NCBI RefSeq assembly: GCF_000325705.1
Contig: NC_019904.1
Span: forward strand, 4,404,001-4,468,000
Length of the DNA: 64,000 bases
Reading direction: 5' to 3'
Origin: Echinicola vietnamensis DSM 17526
Lineage (GTDB): Bacteria > Bacteroidota > Bacteroidia > Cytophagales > Cyclobacteriaceae
Part shown: positions 45,747-55,927 of the stretch, piece by piece
Numbering within the stretch: position 1 is the stretch's first letter
Layout of the letters: each line of letters opens with the position of its first letter
Program-made: the position numbers and the translations under genes
The notes under the pieces: generated by a model
What the model saw: the letters and a program-made list of their open reading frames with translations, nothing else
Told to the model about the DNA's origin: nothing
Database searches by the model: none

Positions 45747-46844
45747 TTAATCCCCCCATTGCCGGCCAGGCTGATAAACCAGCTGCCCTTTTTGGATTTC
45801 CAGGGGAGATGCGATATTGTTATGATAAAGCTGCCCCGTTCCCAATCCCTGCGGGAGGTCGGTAGGATACGAAGCGGTAAGCTGGGCAATTGCATTAAGC
45901 CCTATATTGCTTTCCAAGGCAGAGGTCATCCACCAGCCTATCTGCCGGGCTTCCGCTAACCTGATCCACTCCCGTGTAGCCTTGATCCCTCCTACCAACG
46001 TAGGCTTCAAAATAATGAAAGGTGGCTTGATCGTATCCAACAAAGCTGCTTTTTCCTGCAACTCCGTCACCCCGATCAGTTCCTCATCCAAGGCTATCGG
46101 CAGAGGACTGCTTGCGCACAGACGCTGCATTTCCAGGTATTGTCCGGCCTTGATGGGTTGCTCGATACTATGGAGATCAAATGCCGCCAATCGACGTAAT
46201 TTATCCATGGCTTCTGCTGGTGAAAAAGCGCCATTTGCATCCACACGAAGGGTAATCTCATCCGCTGAAAATCGCTCTCGAATGCCTGCTAAAAGCCTGC
46301 ATTCCTCTTCAAAATTGATGGCGCCAATTTTCATTTTGATGCACGTAAACCCTTGGGCCAGTTTGTCCTCTATTTGCTGATGCATAAAAGCCGCATCCCC
46401 CATCCAAATAAGGCCATTAATGGGAATTTTGGCTTGGCCACTAAAAAAATCATTGTCCATGATCAGCTTTCGCCCGCCATGATGCAAATCCAGCAAAGCC
46501 GTCTCCAATGCAAAACGAACACTGGGGCAATCAGTCGCTACCATTTCTTCACAAAACGCCAGTATGCATTCCTCTGATCGGTGGATCTCCTTCTCAGACA
46601 CATTCTTTACCAGTGTATCCAACAGGCTTGGAAGGTCTTTTCCCTCTTCCGGACTGAGCTTGGGCAAGGGTCCGGCCTCGCCCCATCCGACGGTTTCAGG
46701 ATCATCCTGTGACCAAATCTTTATGAAGTAGGAATCCTTTGTTTTTAACACCCCTCTGGAAGTGCCTGCATCAAATTTAAAATCCAAGGTATATTTGTGC
46801 CAGCTGGCGTTAACTTTAAGGGGATTTGGCTGCTGATGGTTCAT
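45747..46844 (-). CDS. menC: o-succinylbenzoate synthase
   Basis: This 365-residue enolase-superfamily enzyme dehydrates SHCHC to o-succinylbenzoate in menaquinone synthesis. Catalytic residues are in place: Lys170 and Lys172 (KMKIG), metal ligands Asp202 (VDANG), Glu228 (SIEQP) and Asp253 (ALDEE), and Lys280 (ILKPTL). No other men gene is adjacent. The dipeptide epimerase branch of the superfamily would look alike, so the name depends on overall resemblance. I judge MenC more likely, because a menaquinone-type respiratory chain is expected here. Confidence 0.8.
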   Translation of the reverse strand: MNHQQPNPLKVNASWHKYTLDFKFDAGTSRGVLKTKDSYFIKIWSQDDPETVGWGEAGPLPKLSPEEGKDLPSLLDTLVKNVSEKEIHRSEECILAFCEEMVATDCPSVRFALETALLDLHHGGRKLIMDNDFFSGQAKIPINGLIWMGDAAFMHQQIEDKLAQGFTCIKMKIGAINFEEECRLLAGIRERFSADEITLRVDANGAFSPAEAMDKLRRLAAFDLHSIEQPIKAGQYLEMQRLCASSPLPIALDEELIGVTELQEKAALLDTIKPPFIILKPTLVGGIKATREWIRLAEARQIGWWMTSALESNIGLNAIAQLTASYPTDLPQGLGTGQLYHNNIASPLEIQKGQLVYQPGRQWGD

Positions 46845-46952
46845 GTCTGATCGTAATGCCTTATATTTGCTGTCCGAAAAACAAAGCTAAGGGAATCAAT
46901 GGTAATTACCTTTCCCCTGCCAGGAAAATCCCAACAATTAAGAGGTATGCAA

Positions 46953-48176
46953 ATGGACACCACGGCCGAAATCAAACTTTCCGATTATCAATACGACCTT
47001 CCTGAAGACCGTATCGCCAAATTTCCTTTGGAAAAGCGGGACCAATCTAAGTTGCTGCACTATGAAAACGGAAAAATAGCGCATCACCGCTTTTATGAGC
47101 TCCCGACTTTATTGCCATCCAACACCCTAATGGTGTTTAACAACACCAAAGTCATTCCGGCACGGTTGATATTCCAAAGGGATTCCGGAGCCAAGATAGA
47201 GGTTTTTCTCCTGCAGCCCACAGCACCCAGCACGCTCATCAACGAAACCATGATGCACACCGGTACCGTTACTTGGCAGGCTATGATCGGCAATTTGAAG
47301 AAATGGAAAGACGGAGAAGTCCTGCAAGGTAAAGTGATGGCCAACGGTACAGCACTGACCATACGTGCAACGCTTGAAAACCGCGAAGAAAGACGGGTAA
47401 AGATAGACTGGGATGATGACCACCTGACCTTTGCGGCAGTAGTAGAGGCCGTAGGCGAAGTACCGCTTCCGCCCTACCTTAATCGGAAAGCCACCAATGA
47501 AGATAAGCCCCGCTACCAGACGGTATACTCCCAAAAAGAAGGTGCCGTGGCAGCTCCCACTGCTGGCTTACACTTCACTGATGAAATCCTCAAAAAACTT
47601 TCAGATACCGGCATCCAGACCGACTACCTTACCCTCCATGTCGGTGCGGGCACTTTCCAGCCCATCAAAGCCGAAATAGTAACCCATCACCCCATGCACA
47701 GCGAGCAGGTGGTGGTCACCAAAGAAAATATCAGGCACTTTCTAGCGCACGACGGTAACATCGTGGCCGTTGGCACCACTTCAATGCGTTCATTGGAAAG
47801 TATTTATTGGTATGGTGTGAAACTACTAAACGGTGACAGCAAAGAATTCCAAATCCAAAAACTTTACCCCTATCAGAAACAGCTAAAAAAGGCTACTCTA
47901 AAAGAGAGTTTACAGGCTATTTTAGATTACATGAATGCAGAAAACCTCCATGAAATCACTGGCAGCACAGAAATCTTTATCATGCCAGGCTATGAATTCA
48001 GGGTCTGTAACGGCTTGCTCACCAATTTTCACCAACCCGCCTCCACGCTGATACTCTTAGTAGCAGCATTTACCAAAGGTCGGTGGCAAAACATTTACCA
48101 TGAAGCCCTCAGCCACGATTACAGGTTTCTAAGCTATGGAGATAGTAGTTTATTGTGGCACCATAAAAAGGCCTAA
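46953..48176 (+). CDS. queA: S-adenosylmethionine:tRNA ribosyltransferase-isomerase
   Basis: QueA moves the ribosyl part of SAM to preQ1-tRNA to give epoxyqueuosine. The protein has 407 residues from the ATG at 46953, about 50 more than in E. coli, as is common in Bacteroidota. I chose that start because AAGAGG lies 7 nt before it, one of the few Shine-Dalgarno-like sites in the window. Hallmarks are LPEDRIAKFPLEKRDQSKLL, VFNNTKVIPARL, GAVAAPTAGLHFT and YEFRVCNGLLTNFHQP. Its last 4 bp overlap the convergent lytTR gene. Confidence 0.93.
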   Translation: MDTTAEIKLSDYQYDLPEDRIAKFPLEKRDQSKLLHYENGKIAHHRFYELPTLLPSNTLMVFNNTKVIPARLIFQRDSGAKIEVFLLQPTAPSTLINETMMHTGTVTWQAMIGNLKKWKDGEVLQGKVMANGTALTIRATLENREERRVKIDWDDDHLTFAAVVEAVGEVPLPPYLNRKATNEDKPRYQTVYSQKEGAVAAPTAGLHFTDEILKKLSDTGIQTDYLTLHVGAGTFQPIKAEIVTHHPMHSEQVVVTKENIRHFLAHDGNIVAVGTTSMRSLESIYWYGVKLLNGDSKEFQIQKLYPYQKQLKKATLKESLQAILDYMNAENLHEITGSTEIFIMPGYEFRVCNGLLTNFHQPASTLILLVAAFTKGRWQNIYHEALSHDYRFLSYGDSSLLWHHKKA

Positions 48177-48589
48177 GCCCCGGCACCCAACTTGTTTATT
48201 CCATGAATGAGTTTTTGGTAATACGTACGGCCTACCGGTACCCGTTCTTGCTCAATGGTCACTTCCTTGGGCGAAATGGTCGTGATCCTGTCGAGCCTTA
48301 CGAGATAGGATTTATGAATCCTCACAAATTCCTCTTCCGGTAATATGGCTTCAAATTCCTTGAGTATGTTGCGCAGTGAATACACTTTGTCCTTCGTGAC
48401 CAAAGTGGTATAATTCCCATCCCCTTTCAGCCAAAGGACATTTTTGAACTTCACACGCCGAAGACAGCCCTTGTCCCTTACAAACAAGGCATCTTTTATC
48501 AACAGCTCGTCATGTTCAGAGTGGTGGTTCTCTAGGTTTGAGTTTTTTTTATTCATTGCAGTCCCGTGATGATAGATTACTTCTCCCAT
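48173..48589 (-). CDS. LytTR-domain DNA-binding regulator without receiver domain
   Basis: This 138-residue protein is a single LytTR domain (about residues 38-130): RVKFKNVLWLKGDGNYTTL, the basic strand VYSLRNILKEFEAILPEEEF, then HKSYLVRLDRI. No phospho-receiver precedes it and no histidine kinase is in the window. It is therefore either controlled by ligand or level, or a partner of a distant protein. An in-frame ATG at 48556 would remove 11 residues. It overlaps queA by 4 bp at the 3' end, tail to tail. Confidence 0.82.
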   Translation of the reverse strand: MGEVIYHHGTAMNKKNSNLENHHSEHDELLIKDALFVRDKGCLRRVKFKNVLWLKGDGNYTTLVTKDKVYSLRNILKEFEAILPEEEFVRIHKSYLVRLDRITTISPKEVTIEQERVPVGRTYYQKLIHGINKLGAGA

Positions 48590-48849
48590 AGTTTTTCTTT
48601 TTTTTGGAGAGTTATTATTAAAAACTTAAATCAATTAACACTAATTGTATTTATGATGACTTTATAATTAAGACCCTGACCAACTTCAAAATACCGGTTT
48701 TGATTACCTTATTTTTCTTCAGAAATCAGTAACAAAAATGAAATGACCAGTTGATTTTGCGGGCTTCTCAATTATTTATCTGCATAAATATAAACATAAT
48801 ATACATATTTATGTATTCAAAAGTCATTTTTTTTAATAATAATTAAAAA
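48590..48849. other. AT-rich promoter region of the lytTR gene
   Basis: The 260 bp between the lytTR start and the RND terminator are strongly A+T-rich, with no gene. The region should contain the lytTR promoter. I see no operator-like dyad. Confidence 0.5.
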
Positions 48850-48895
48850 ATAATAGCCTGGCATTAGGAAAATCCCCCCAATACCAGGCTATTTT
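48850..48895 (-). terminator. terminator of the RND efflux operon
   Basis: Arms AATAGCCTGG and CCAGGCTATT surround a loop of about 22 nt that has its own weak inner stem. On the minus strand the stem is followed by T-rich sequence. It lies 24 bp past the transporter stop. Confidence 0.78.
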
Positions 48896-48917
48896 ATTAC
48901 CGAGTTGATGCTGAATA

Positions 48918-51900
48918 TCAGGTCTCAGGCTGATATTGCTCTTCGAGCTCTCTCAGTTTTTTACGGCCATAGGCAATTTTGGTAATCACCACATAAAGAA
49001 CGGGCACCACAAAAATCGCCAAGAAGGTTGCGGCAAGCATCCCACCGATCACCGTCCAGCCAATGGTTTGTCTGGCTACAGCACCAGCGCCATTGGAAAG
49101 TGCCAATGGAACCACTCCAAGGATAAAGGCAAGGGAAGTCATCACAATCGGCCTCAACCGCAGCTTTACCGCCTCGATCGTCGCGGCAAGTAATGGCATC
49201 CCGGCATCCACCCGCTCTTTGGCGAATTCCACGATCAAAATGGCATTCTTCGCAGCTAACCCGATCAGGGTCACCAAACCGATCTGTGCGTACACGTTAT
49301 TATCGAGTTTTGGCAAAAACGTCAAGGCGAGGATTGCTCCAAAAGCTCCCAATGGCAAGGCCAATAGAACCGAAAACGGAACCGACCAGCTTTCATAAAG
49401 TGCTGCCAATAATAATGACACCAAGATAATCGCCAAGGCAAAGATCAAAATGGTGGTATTCCCAGAAGCCAGCTCTTCCCTACTCAGGCCGGAGAAATCA
49501 TATCCGTAACCTGCCGGAAGCACCTCTGCGGCCACTTCTTCCAATGCAGCCAAGGCCTGTCCACTACTGTAACCCTCTGCTGCATTACCATTGATTTCGG
49601 TAGATCGGAACAAGTTATAGTGATTGATCACCGGAGCATTTTCGACTATTTCATAATCTACTACTGCCCCCAATGGCACCGACTTTCCTTCCCTGTTCAT
49701 CACATAATATTGATCCAGGTCTTTAATATCCATACGGTAAGCGGTGTCTGCTTGGGCCACGACACGGAAATTACGGCCATAGCGGGTGAAATCATTGACA
49801 TAAGCACTTCCCATATACGTGGACATGGTAGAGAACACATCAGAAATCGCTACCCCTAACTTTTTGGCTTTCTCTCGATCCACGGTCACATGATACCCGG
49901 GTGTCTTGGCGGTAAAGAAACTGTAGGCCATGGCTATTTCGGGGCGTTGGTTGGCTGCGCCCAAAAACTGGCCGACCACCTGCTCAAATTCTTTGATATC
50001 ACCACCTGAACGTTGCTCGAGCATAAAGCTAAAACCACCGGTCTGGCCTAAACCCGGAATAGCCGGCGGTGGCACGACGATGATATTGGCTTCCTTGATG
50101 GCTGCAAATTTTTGGTTCAGCTGCCCAATCAACCCAAAGAGCTGCTTGGAAGGATCCTGACGCTCGTCCCATGGGTCCATCTGAACGAAGAACGTACCAC
50201 TGTTTGATTTAAAAGAGAAATTGATGGCATTAAGCCCTCCAATCCCTGTCACATTTCGGATCCCATCTGTAGTGGTGATCATCTCCACCATCTCATCCAT
50301 GATCGCTCGTGTCCTACTCGTGGAAGAACTTTCCGGCAGCTCCAAAGAAATGAAGAGCCTTCCCTCATCTTCTGTCGGCAAGAAACCTGTCGGTTTGACC
50401 TGGAAGAGTCCTACCGTCCCCGCATAGATACAGACAAGGATAATGAGCACCAATGGCGTAGCTTTAATACTTTTCTTCACCCCATTGCCATAGGAGCTGG
50501 TCACCCGCTCAAACCAGGTGTTAAACTTGTAGAAGAATTTATTTATTCCTTTGGAATCCTTTTTCACTTCCATAGGCTTCAGCAACAAACTACACAAGGC
50601 AGGTGTCAACGTCAAGGCCACAAAGGCAGAAATCAATACGGAAATCGCAATGGTAATCGCAAACTGCTGGTACATCCGGCCCACAATTCCTGGGATAAAC
50701 CCTACCGGGATAAATACAGCCGCCAAGATCAAGGCAATGGCGATTACCGGCGCAGTGATGTCCTTCATGGCCAATAAAGTCGCCTCCTTCGCAGAAACCC
50801 GCTTGGAATCAATATAATGCTGCGCTGCTTCTACCACCACAATGGCATCATCCACCACAATACCGATCGCCAGTACAAACCCAAACATGGTCAGGGTATT
50901 GATGGTAAAACCTAGCGGAATAAAGAATATAAAAGTCCCTACTATCGACACTGGAATCGCCAAAATAGGAATCAAGGTCGCTCTCCAACTCTGCAAGAAG
51001 AGGAATACCACTATGATCACCAAGATCAAGGCCTCCACCAAGGTATGCAGCACTTCATCGATGGATACCTGCACCACGGACACAGATTCAAAAGGAACCA
51101 CGTAATCCATATCTGCCGGGAAGGTGGCTTTCATTTCATCCAAGGCATTATAAATCCCCTCAGCGGTGTCGATGGCATTACTTCCCGGTGCTTGATACAC
51201 CAACAAAATCGCAGCAGGTTCACCATTTACAGTAGAAAACCTTCCATAATCAAATTCTCCAAATTCAATACGCGCAACATCTTTCAAGTACACCAGGCTC
51301 CCCGAAGTAGGATCAGTCCGGACGATAATGTCTTCAAACTCCTCTTTCCGTTCCAACTTGCCGTTTACTGTAATGGGATATTCAAATGTCTGCGAGGCCA
51401 ACTGAGGCATGCCTCCGACGGTACCGGCAGCCACCTGAAGATTTTGCTCCTGGATGGCAGCAGTTACTTCACTGGTAGAGATATTGTATTGCGCCAGCTT
51501 ATCCGGCTTCAGCCAAACCCGCATACTGAAATCCTGGCCTATGGCATTGATATCCCCTACACCTGGTACCCGTAATAAGGCATCTTTCACGAAGATATTG
51601 GTATAATTGGACAAGAACTTGGTATCATGGGTACCTTTCGGTGAATACAAACTGATCACCATCATGATACTTGGATTCCGTTTACGCACGGTCACCCCAA
51701 GCCGTTTTACCGCTTCCGGCAGCCGTGGTTCCGCAATACTCACCCTGTTTTGCACATCCAACGTGGCAATGTCAATATCTGTCCCCACATCGAAGGTGAC
51801 GTTCATGTTCATTTGCCCCGTACTGGTATTGGTACTGCTGATATAAGCCATACCCGGGGTCCCGTTTACTTGTGTCTCGATCGGTGTCGCGACGGTTTGC

Positions 51901-52076
51901 TCTACCGTTTTGGCATCAGCACCCGTATAGTTGGCAGATACTGATACTACAGGAGGCGTAATATCTGGATATTGTGTCACCGGTAGGTTGACAATGGAGA
52001 TGGCTCCAACCAATAAAATCACTATGGAGATCACCATCGCCGTCACCGGTCTTTTGATAAAAACTTCGGATATCAT
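48918..52076 (-). CDS. RND multidrug efflux transporter, AcrB/HAE1 type
   Basis: This 1052-residue inner-membrane pump expels hydrophobic compounds by proton exchange. It has twelve membrane helices and two large periplasmic loops. The proton-relay Asp pair is seen in GIVVDDAIVVVEAAQ (helix 4). The N-terminal MISEVFIKRPVTAMVISI and the porter-domain DVGTDIDIATLDVQNRV are typical of AcrB. It is the last gene of the tetR-tolC-adaptor-RND cluster, 41 bp after the adaptor. Substrates are not predictable, but tripartite assembly with its neighbours is likely. Confidence 0.95.
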   Translation of the reverse strand: MISEVFIKRPVTAMVISIVILLVGAISIVNLPVTQYPDITPPVVSVSANYTGADAKTVEQTVATPIETQVNGTPGMAYISSTNTSTGQMNMNVTFDVGTDIDIATLDVQNRVSIAEPRLPEAVKRLGVTVRKRNPSIMMVISLYSPKGTHDTKFLSNYTNIFVKDALLRVPGVGDINAIGQDFSMRVWLKPDKLAQYNISTSEVTAAIQEQNLQVAAGTVGGMPQLASQTFEYPITVNGKLERKEEFEDIIVRTDPTSGSLVYLKDVARIEFGEFDYGRFSTVNGEPAAILLVYQAPGSNAIDTAEGIYNALDEMKATFPADMDYVVPFESVSVVQVSIDEVLHTLVEALILVIIVVFLFLQSWRATLIPILAIPVSIVGTFIFFIPLGFTINTLTMFGFVLAIGIVVDDAIVVVEAAQHYIDSKRVSAKEATLLAMKDITAPVIAIALILAAVFIPVGFIPGIVGRMYQQFAITIAISVLISAFVALTLTPALCSLLLKPMEVKKDSKGINKFFYKFNTWFERVTSSYGNGVKKSIKATPLVLIILVCIYAGTVGLFQVKPTGFLPTEDEGRLFISLELPESSSTSRTRAIMDEMVEMITTTDGIRNVTGIGGLNAINFSFKSNSGTFFVQMDPWDERQDPSKQLFGLIGQLNQKFAAIKEANIIVVPPPAIPGLGQTGGFSFMLEQRSGGDIKEFEQVVGQFLGAANQRPEIAMAYSFFTAKTPGYHVTVDREKAKKLGVAISDVFSTMSTYMGSAYVNDFTRYGRNFRVVAQADTAYRMDIKDLDQYYVMNREGKSVPLGAVVDYEIVENAPVINHYNLFRSTEINGNAAEGYSSGQALAALEEVAAEVLPAGYGYDFSGLSREELASGNTTILIFALAIILVSLLLAALYESWSVPFSVLLALPLGAFGAILALTFLPKLDNNVYAQIGLVTLIGLAAKNAILIVEFAKERVDAGMPLLAATIEAVKLRLRPIVMTSLAFILGVVPLALSNGAGAVARQTIGWTVIGGMLAATFLAIFVVPVLYVVITKIAYGRKKLRELEEQYQPET

Positions 52077-52117
52077 AAAATTATCTTACTTTGGCGTTTT
52101 AAAAGGATTGTTTTCAC

Positions 52118-53224
52118 TTAGGCATCTATCTGTACCTTAGCGCCTTCTCGTAGTTTCTGAATACCTTCCACTACTATTTTTTGACCAGGCTTAAGCCCTT
52201 CTCTCACCACAATCTCTGCCCCTACCTTAGTGCCGAGCTGGACATTTTGCTGGTGTACTACACTGTCATCACCGACTACATAGACAAAATACTCGCCCAT
52301 CTGCTCTGTCACGGCCTTAAAAGGTATGGCTATTTGGTCGCCGATATCTTGATTCAACACCCGCAGGTTTAAGGTCATCCCGGGAATCAATTCGCGGTCG
52401 GGATTTGGAAATTCTACCCGCATGTTGATCGTACCGGACTGTCTGCCCACTGCACGGTCAATAGTGGTCAATTCTCCATGATGTCTGTATACATCATTTT
52501 CCCCAAACTGAATGGTAAAGGTAGAATCAGGTAGGCTTTCATTTTTCATCATCTTGCTGAACCTTCTGACGTCCCGCTCATTGACCACAAAGTCCACCAA
52601 TACCGGATCATTGGAAGAAAGGGTGTTCAAAAGGCTTTGGCCAGCAGAAACCTGGGCGCCTAACCTTACCTGTGAAATCCCTACGGTACCGGAAAAAGGA
52701 GCAGTGATCACCGAATAATTGTAATCGGTCAAGGTACTTCTTACCTGCGCCTCGGCTGAGGACACTTGAGATTCAGCTGTCAGGATATCAGCTTTTGCAT
52801 AGTCCAATTGCTGCTTGGCGATGGCCTCTTGCTTGTCCAGCGCCTCGTATCGAGCCAAATCTTTCTTTACTCGCTCTAAATTGGCCTTGGCACTTTTTAA
52901 GGTAGCCTGCGCTTGCTCATAGGCCGCTTGGTACTTGCTCCTGTCTATTTCATAAAGCTTTTGGCCCTTGGCCACTTCCTGACCATCTTCCACAAAAATC
53001 TTGTTAATATACCCACTCACTTGTGGCCTGATCTCAATCTCATTTAAGGGCACCACCGTACCCGGATAGAGGTCCAGTCCTGTCACATGTTTGCTGGTCA
53101 CCGATGTAGCGTGTACGGAGATCACTTGCTGGCCTTGACCTGCTTGCGTATTTGCTTCAGAGCCACAAGAACTCACCACGCCTGCGACTCCCACAACGAA
53201 AATTATCCACAAAAACTTTTTCAT
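52118..53224 (-). CDS. RND efflux periplasmic adaptor (AcrA-like lipoprotein)
   Basis: This 368-residue lipoprotein links pump and outer-membrane channel. The signal ends VVSSCGS, with lipid Cys20. A biotinyl-lipoyl-like half follows (QVSGYINKIFVEDGQEVAKG). Next come an alpha hairpin (AYEQAQATLKSAKANLERVK), the barrel domain and a membrane-proximal domain. It starts 22 bp past tolC and 41 bp ahead of the pump. Length matches AcrA-type adaptors. Confidence 0.94.
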   Translation of the reverse strand: MKKFLWIIFVVGVAGVVSSCGSEANTQAGQGQQVISVHATSVTSKHVTGLDLYPGTVVPLNEIEIRPQVSGYINKIFVEDGQEVAKGQKLYEIDRSKYQAAYEQAQATLKSAKANLERVKKDLARYEALDKQEAIAKQQLDYAKADILTAESQVSSAEAQVRSTLTDYNYSVITAPFSGTVGISQVRLGAQVSAGQSLLNTLSSNDPVLVDFVVNERDVRRFSKMMKNESLPDSTFTIQFGENDVYRHHGELTTIDRAVGRQSGTINMRVEFPNPDRELIPGMTLNLRVLNQDIGDQIAIPFKAVTEQMGEYFVYVVGDDSVVHQQNVQLGTKVGAEIVVREGLKPGQKIVVEGIQKLREGAKVQIDA

Positions 53225-53246
53225 TTCCCGATTGATTATATGCTGT

Positions 53247-54581
53247 TTAGTTGATTTCTATATTTCCCAATGCTCTGTCCAGATCGATCTTACTGGACAT
53301 TAAATTGTACATGGCATTGAAGTGGCTCAATTGTGCCGTCCTCAATTCTGTCTCTGCTACGATCAGATCGACATAAGCCTTGATCCCTTCATCGTACTGC
53401 AGCTTGATGATATTGTACACTTCCTCAGCCAATTGCATGTTTTCCTTGATGGTCTTCCACTCGTAAAGGTCACTTTTGTAATTGGCTAGGGCTGTTTTAT
53501 ATTCCGTGTTTATCTGCTTCTGCAGGTTTTGTTTCTCTACTGAAACTTTTTCCTGCTGCAGTTCCGCGATCTTGATATCCTGATGCCGCTTCCCGCCTTG
53601 GAAAATGGGCAGGGAAAGGGTTAGCCCCAAGCCCGATGTAGGATAGCTTCTGTCGTACAACTGCGAGAAAGCATTGTTAAAGTACAGCCAGTTATAATTG
53701 TAATTGGCCGTAAGCGTAGGCAAGTATGCCCATTTTTGGTACCCTGTATTCAATTGTGCCAACTGCTCTTCGGTCTGGATTTGCTGGAATTCTATCCTGT
53801 TTTCTGGAAGCATCACCTGGGAGGTATCCGTCAGGGCTTTCTCTTCCATTGCTTCTACATTATAGTCCAATGCCAATGAAGCATCGACTGGATATCCCAT
53901 CAACTGCTTCAGGTAAGCTAATTTGGCGTCCACACTCTCATCTGCCCTTCTCTTATTGCTACGGGTATTGGAAAGCGTAATGGCCGCACGCTGGTAATCT
54001 GTCTTGTCCACTAATCCGGATTCATAGCGGCTCTTGGCGTCACTGTATTGCTTCTGGAGACGAACCAGGTTTTCATCGATGATTTTGAGCTGTTCATAGG
54101 TCAACAGCACATCATAAAACGCCTTGCTCACGTCCACGACAGTAGCAATCTCCACATTGGTTTTGTTTTGGTCCCATTGCTGCTTGATGTATTTGGATGT
54201 CCTTCCGGCAAATATCTGCTCCCTGTTGATCAGGTTTTGGTCTACCTGTAGGGAAATTGATGAATTATAATTCTGACCAAACGTAATCAATTGATCACCG
54301 ATGATCTGCTGCTGTAACTTGATGTTTTTGGTCCCAGCGGCAGAGGCTGAAATTTGGGGAAACCATCCCGACAAGCTGGATTTGATTTCCCGGTCTCCAA
54401 TCCGCTCATCCAAAAAAGCCTGCTGCATGGCAGGTCCATTATCCAAAGCATATTGAATACACTGATCCAGTGTCAGCTCTAGCTGACCTGGGTCGCCCGT
54501 AGCCTCCTGTCCATACAGCAAACCGGGCAAAAATAAGTACCCCGTCATAAGCCATAAGAGTACACGATTTCTCATTTTCAT
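53247..54581 (-). CDS. TolC-family outer-membrane efflux protein
   Basis: This 444-residue protein forms the outer-membrane channel of the tripartite pump. It has a signal peptide (ending LLYGQ) and two internal repeats of long helices and barrel strands. Examples are LDQCIQYALDNGPAMQQA and, near the end, ELRTAQLSHFNAMYNLMSSKI. I start at 54581; the frame runs 7 codons further. It is 110 bp after tetR and 22 bp ahead of the adaptor. Confidence 0.92.
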   Translation of the reverse strand: MKMRNRVLLWLMTGYLFLPGLLYGQEATGDPGQLELTLDQCIQYALDNGPAMQQAFLDERIGDREIKSSLSGWFPQISASAAGTKNIKLQQQIIGDQLITFGQNYNSSISLQVDQNLINREQIFAGRTSKYIKQQWDQNKTNVEIATVVDVSKAFYDVLLTYEQLKIIDENLVRLQKQYSDAKSRYESGLVDKTDYQRAAITLSNTRSNKRRADESVDAKLAYLKQLMGYPVDASLALDYNVEAMEEKALTDTSQVMLPENRIEFQQIQTEEQLAQLNTGYQKWAYLPTLTANYNYNWLYFNNAFSQLYDRSYPTSGLGLTLSLPIFQGGKRHQDIKIAELQQEKVSVEKQNLQKQINTEYKTALANYKSDLYEWKTIKENMQLAEEVYNIIKLQYDEGIKAYVDLIVAETELRTAQLSHFNAMYNLMSSKIDLDRALGNIEIN

Positions 54582-54691
54582 AAAACTGTTGATTGAAAAC
54601 ACTTAATTATACACCTATTTAATATTGAACTTCTCCTAAGCCTGTCGAAAGTTTCTTTTGGGTTTATTTCAGGAGGAATGGCTTCTTTGGG

Positions 54692-55264
54692 CTAGGTTTG
54701 TTGCTTAATTCCATCCCATACGATCTCTGCAATTTCACCAAGGTTGATATCGTCCAAATTCATTTTTTTATGGTGATGGAGTTCTACTTTAACCGAGCTG
54801 ACAATGCTTCCATGGACCATAATGGCCAATATTTGAGGTCGCGCCCCTGTTCTCAGTGCCCCGCTCTCTAATCCACTTTCAAAAAACTTCTGCATCCAAC
54901 TATACCATGGATTATCCTTGACCTGCATCTGATCCGTAAAGTAAGGGGAGTTGTAAAACTGCTCCAAAAACCGCTGGATAGCGGCTTCCTTAAAGTAAAA
55001 ACGCTTCATGGTATGCCAAAACTGCATAAAGCGTGTTTTGAAATCCAAACTGGCGTCATCAGCCTCTGTCGCGACATTCACCAACTTTCCCACTACATAA
55101 TGATAGAGCTCCATGATCAAATCATCCTTGTTTTTGAAGTGATGATAAATGGTTCCTGCAGCGACATTGGAATTTTTGGCCACCATGCTCATCGGACATC
55201 CATGAAACCCATGGTCCTTGATCAATTCCAGCGTGGCCTCAAGTATACTTTCCCTTTTATTCAT
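54692..55264 (-). CDS. TetR/AcrR-family repressor
   Basis: This 190-residue regulator has an N-terminal helix-turn-helix (about residues 20-50). It shows the sequence MSMVAKNSNVAAGTIYHHFKNKDDL, here split as MSMVAKNSNVAAG and TIYHHFKNKDDL. A ligand-binding helical half follows. As first gene of the efflux cluster it most likely represses it and is released by a pump substrate. A candidate operator lies 21 bp ahead of its start. The effector is unknown. Confidence 0.93.
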   Translation of the reverse strand: MNKRESILEATLELIKDHGFHGCPMSMVAKNSNVAAGTIYHHFKNKDDLIMELYHYVVGKLVNVATEADDASLDFKTRFMQFWHTMKRFYFKEAAIQRFLEQFYNSPYFTDQMQVKDNPWYSWMQKFFESGLESGALRTGARPQILAIMVHGSIVSSVKVELHHHKKMNLDDINLGEIAEIVWDGIKQQT

Positions 55265-55927
55265 TTGTCTTTATCCATAAAACCGAATGAACATTCAATC
55301 GATTTTGAAACAGTTTAGTTCCCTAGGATATGTTTTTTTTATTTTATTTGCTTGGGCTACTTTCTATCAGATAAAATCACCTGTCCCACTGCCCAGTTTC
55401 ACCTTGGGATATTATACTTGAGGAGTTCAATAATTCCACAACACTACCTCCTTGACAAAATATAACAGCTTACTGCTTTGGATATCATTAACCATCGATA
55501 GAAGACTAAAGTTCTTTCGGTCTAAACAAATGTTTAAATTGGTGATGTACGGTAGCTAACTAGGATAAAACACATCATATCATGGATAAAAGTGCAGGTG
55601 ATCATCCGCTCCTCCTGAATTCACTTTGGCTAATGACTGATCAGTACTGAATGAGCAAAAGTTAACCAATTATCTCCTTACCTGCCCTGGCTATTCGGCA
55701 TCCTAAAAAAAATTCCTACCACCTCCATCATTTTTTTACATACTGCCTTATCACGGAACCAAACCTTGGGGAAAGATTCTACAAACTGAGAAATACATCA
55801 ACCCCATTTTCATGATATTTGCATGCTTTTACCTAATAAAAAAACGAAAACCAGGAACAAAAGGGACAAGAAGAGTATTTTGGGAAAGAAAAGCTGTTAG
55901 TGGTAATTGGTCAAACGCATCAAAAAA
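55265..55927. other. intergenic stretch upstream of tetR
   Basis: This 663-bp stretch holds the candidate TetR operator near its left end. I see no gene, hairpin or repeat in the rest. Confidence 0.5.
55285..55296. promoter_or_regulatory. candidate TetR operator
   Basis: GAATG and CATTC flank AA, giving a 5-bp dyad 21 bp ahead of the tetR start. TetR-type repressors bind near-perfect dyads in this position. Autoregulation with control of the pump genes is inferred. Confidence 0.45.
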
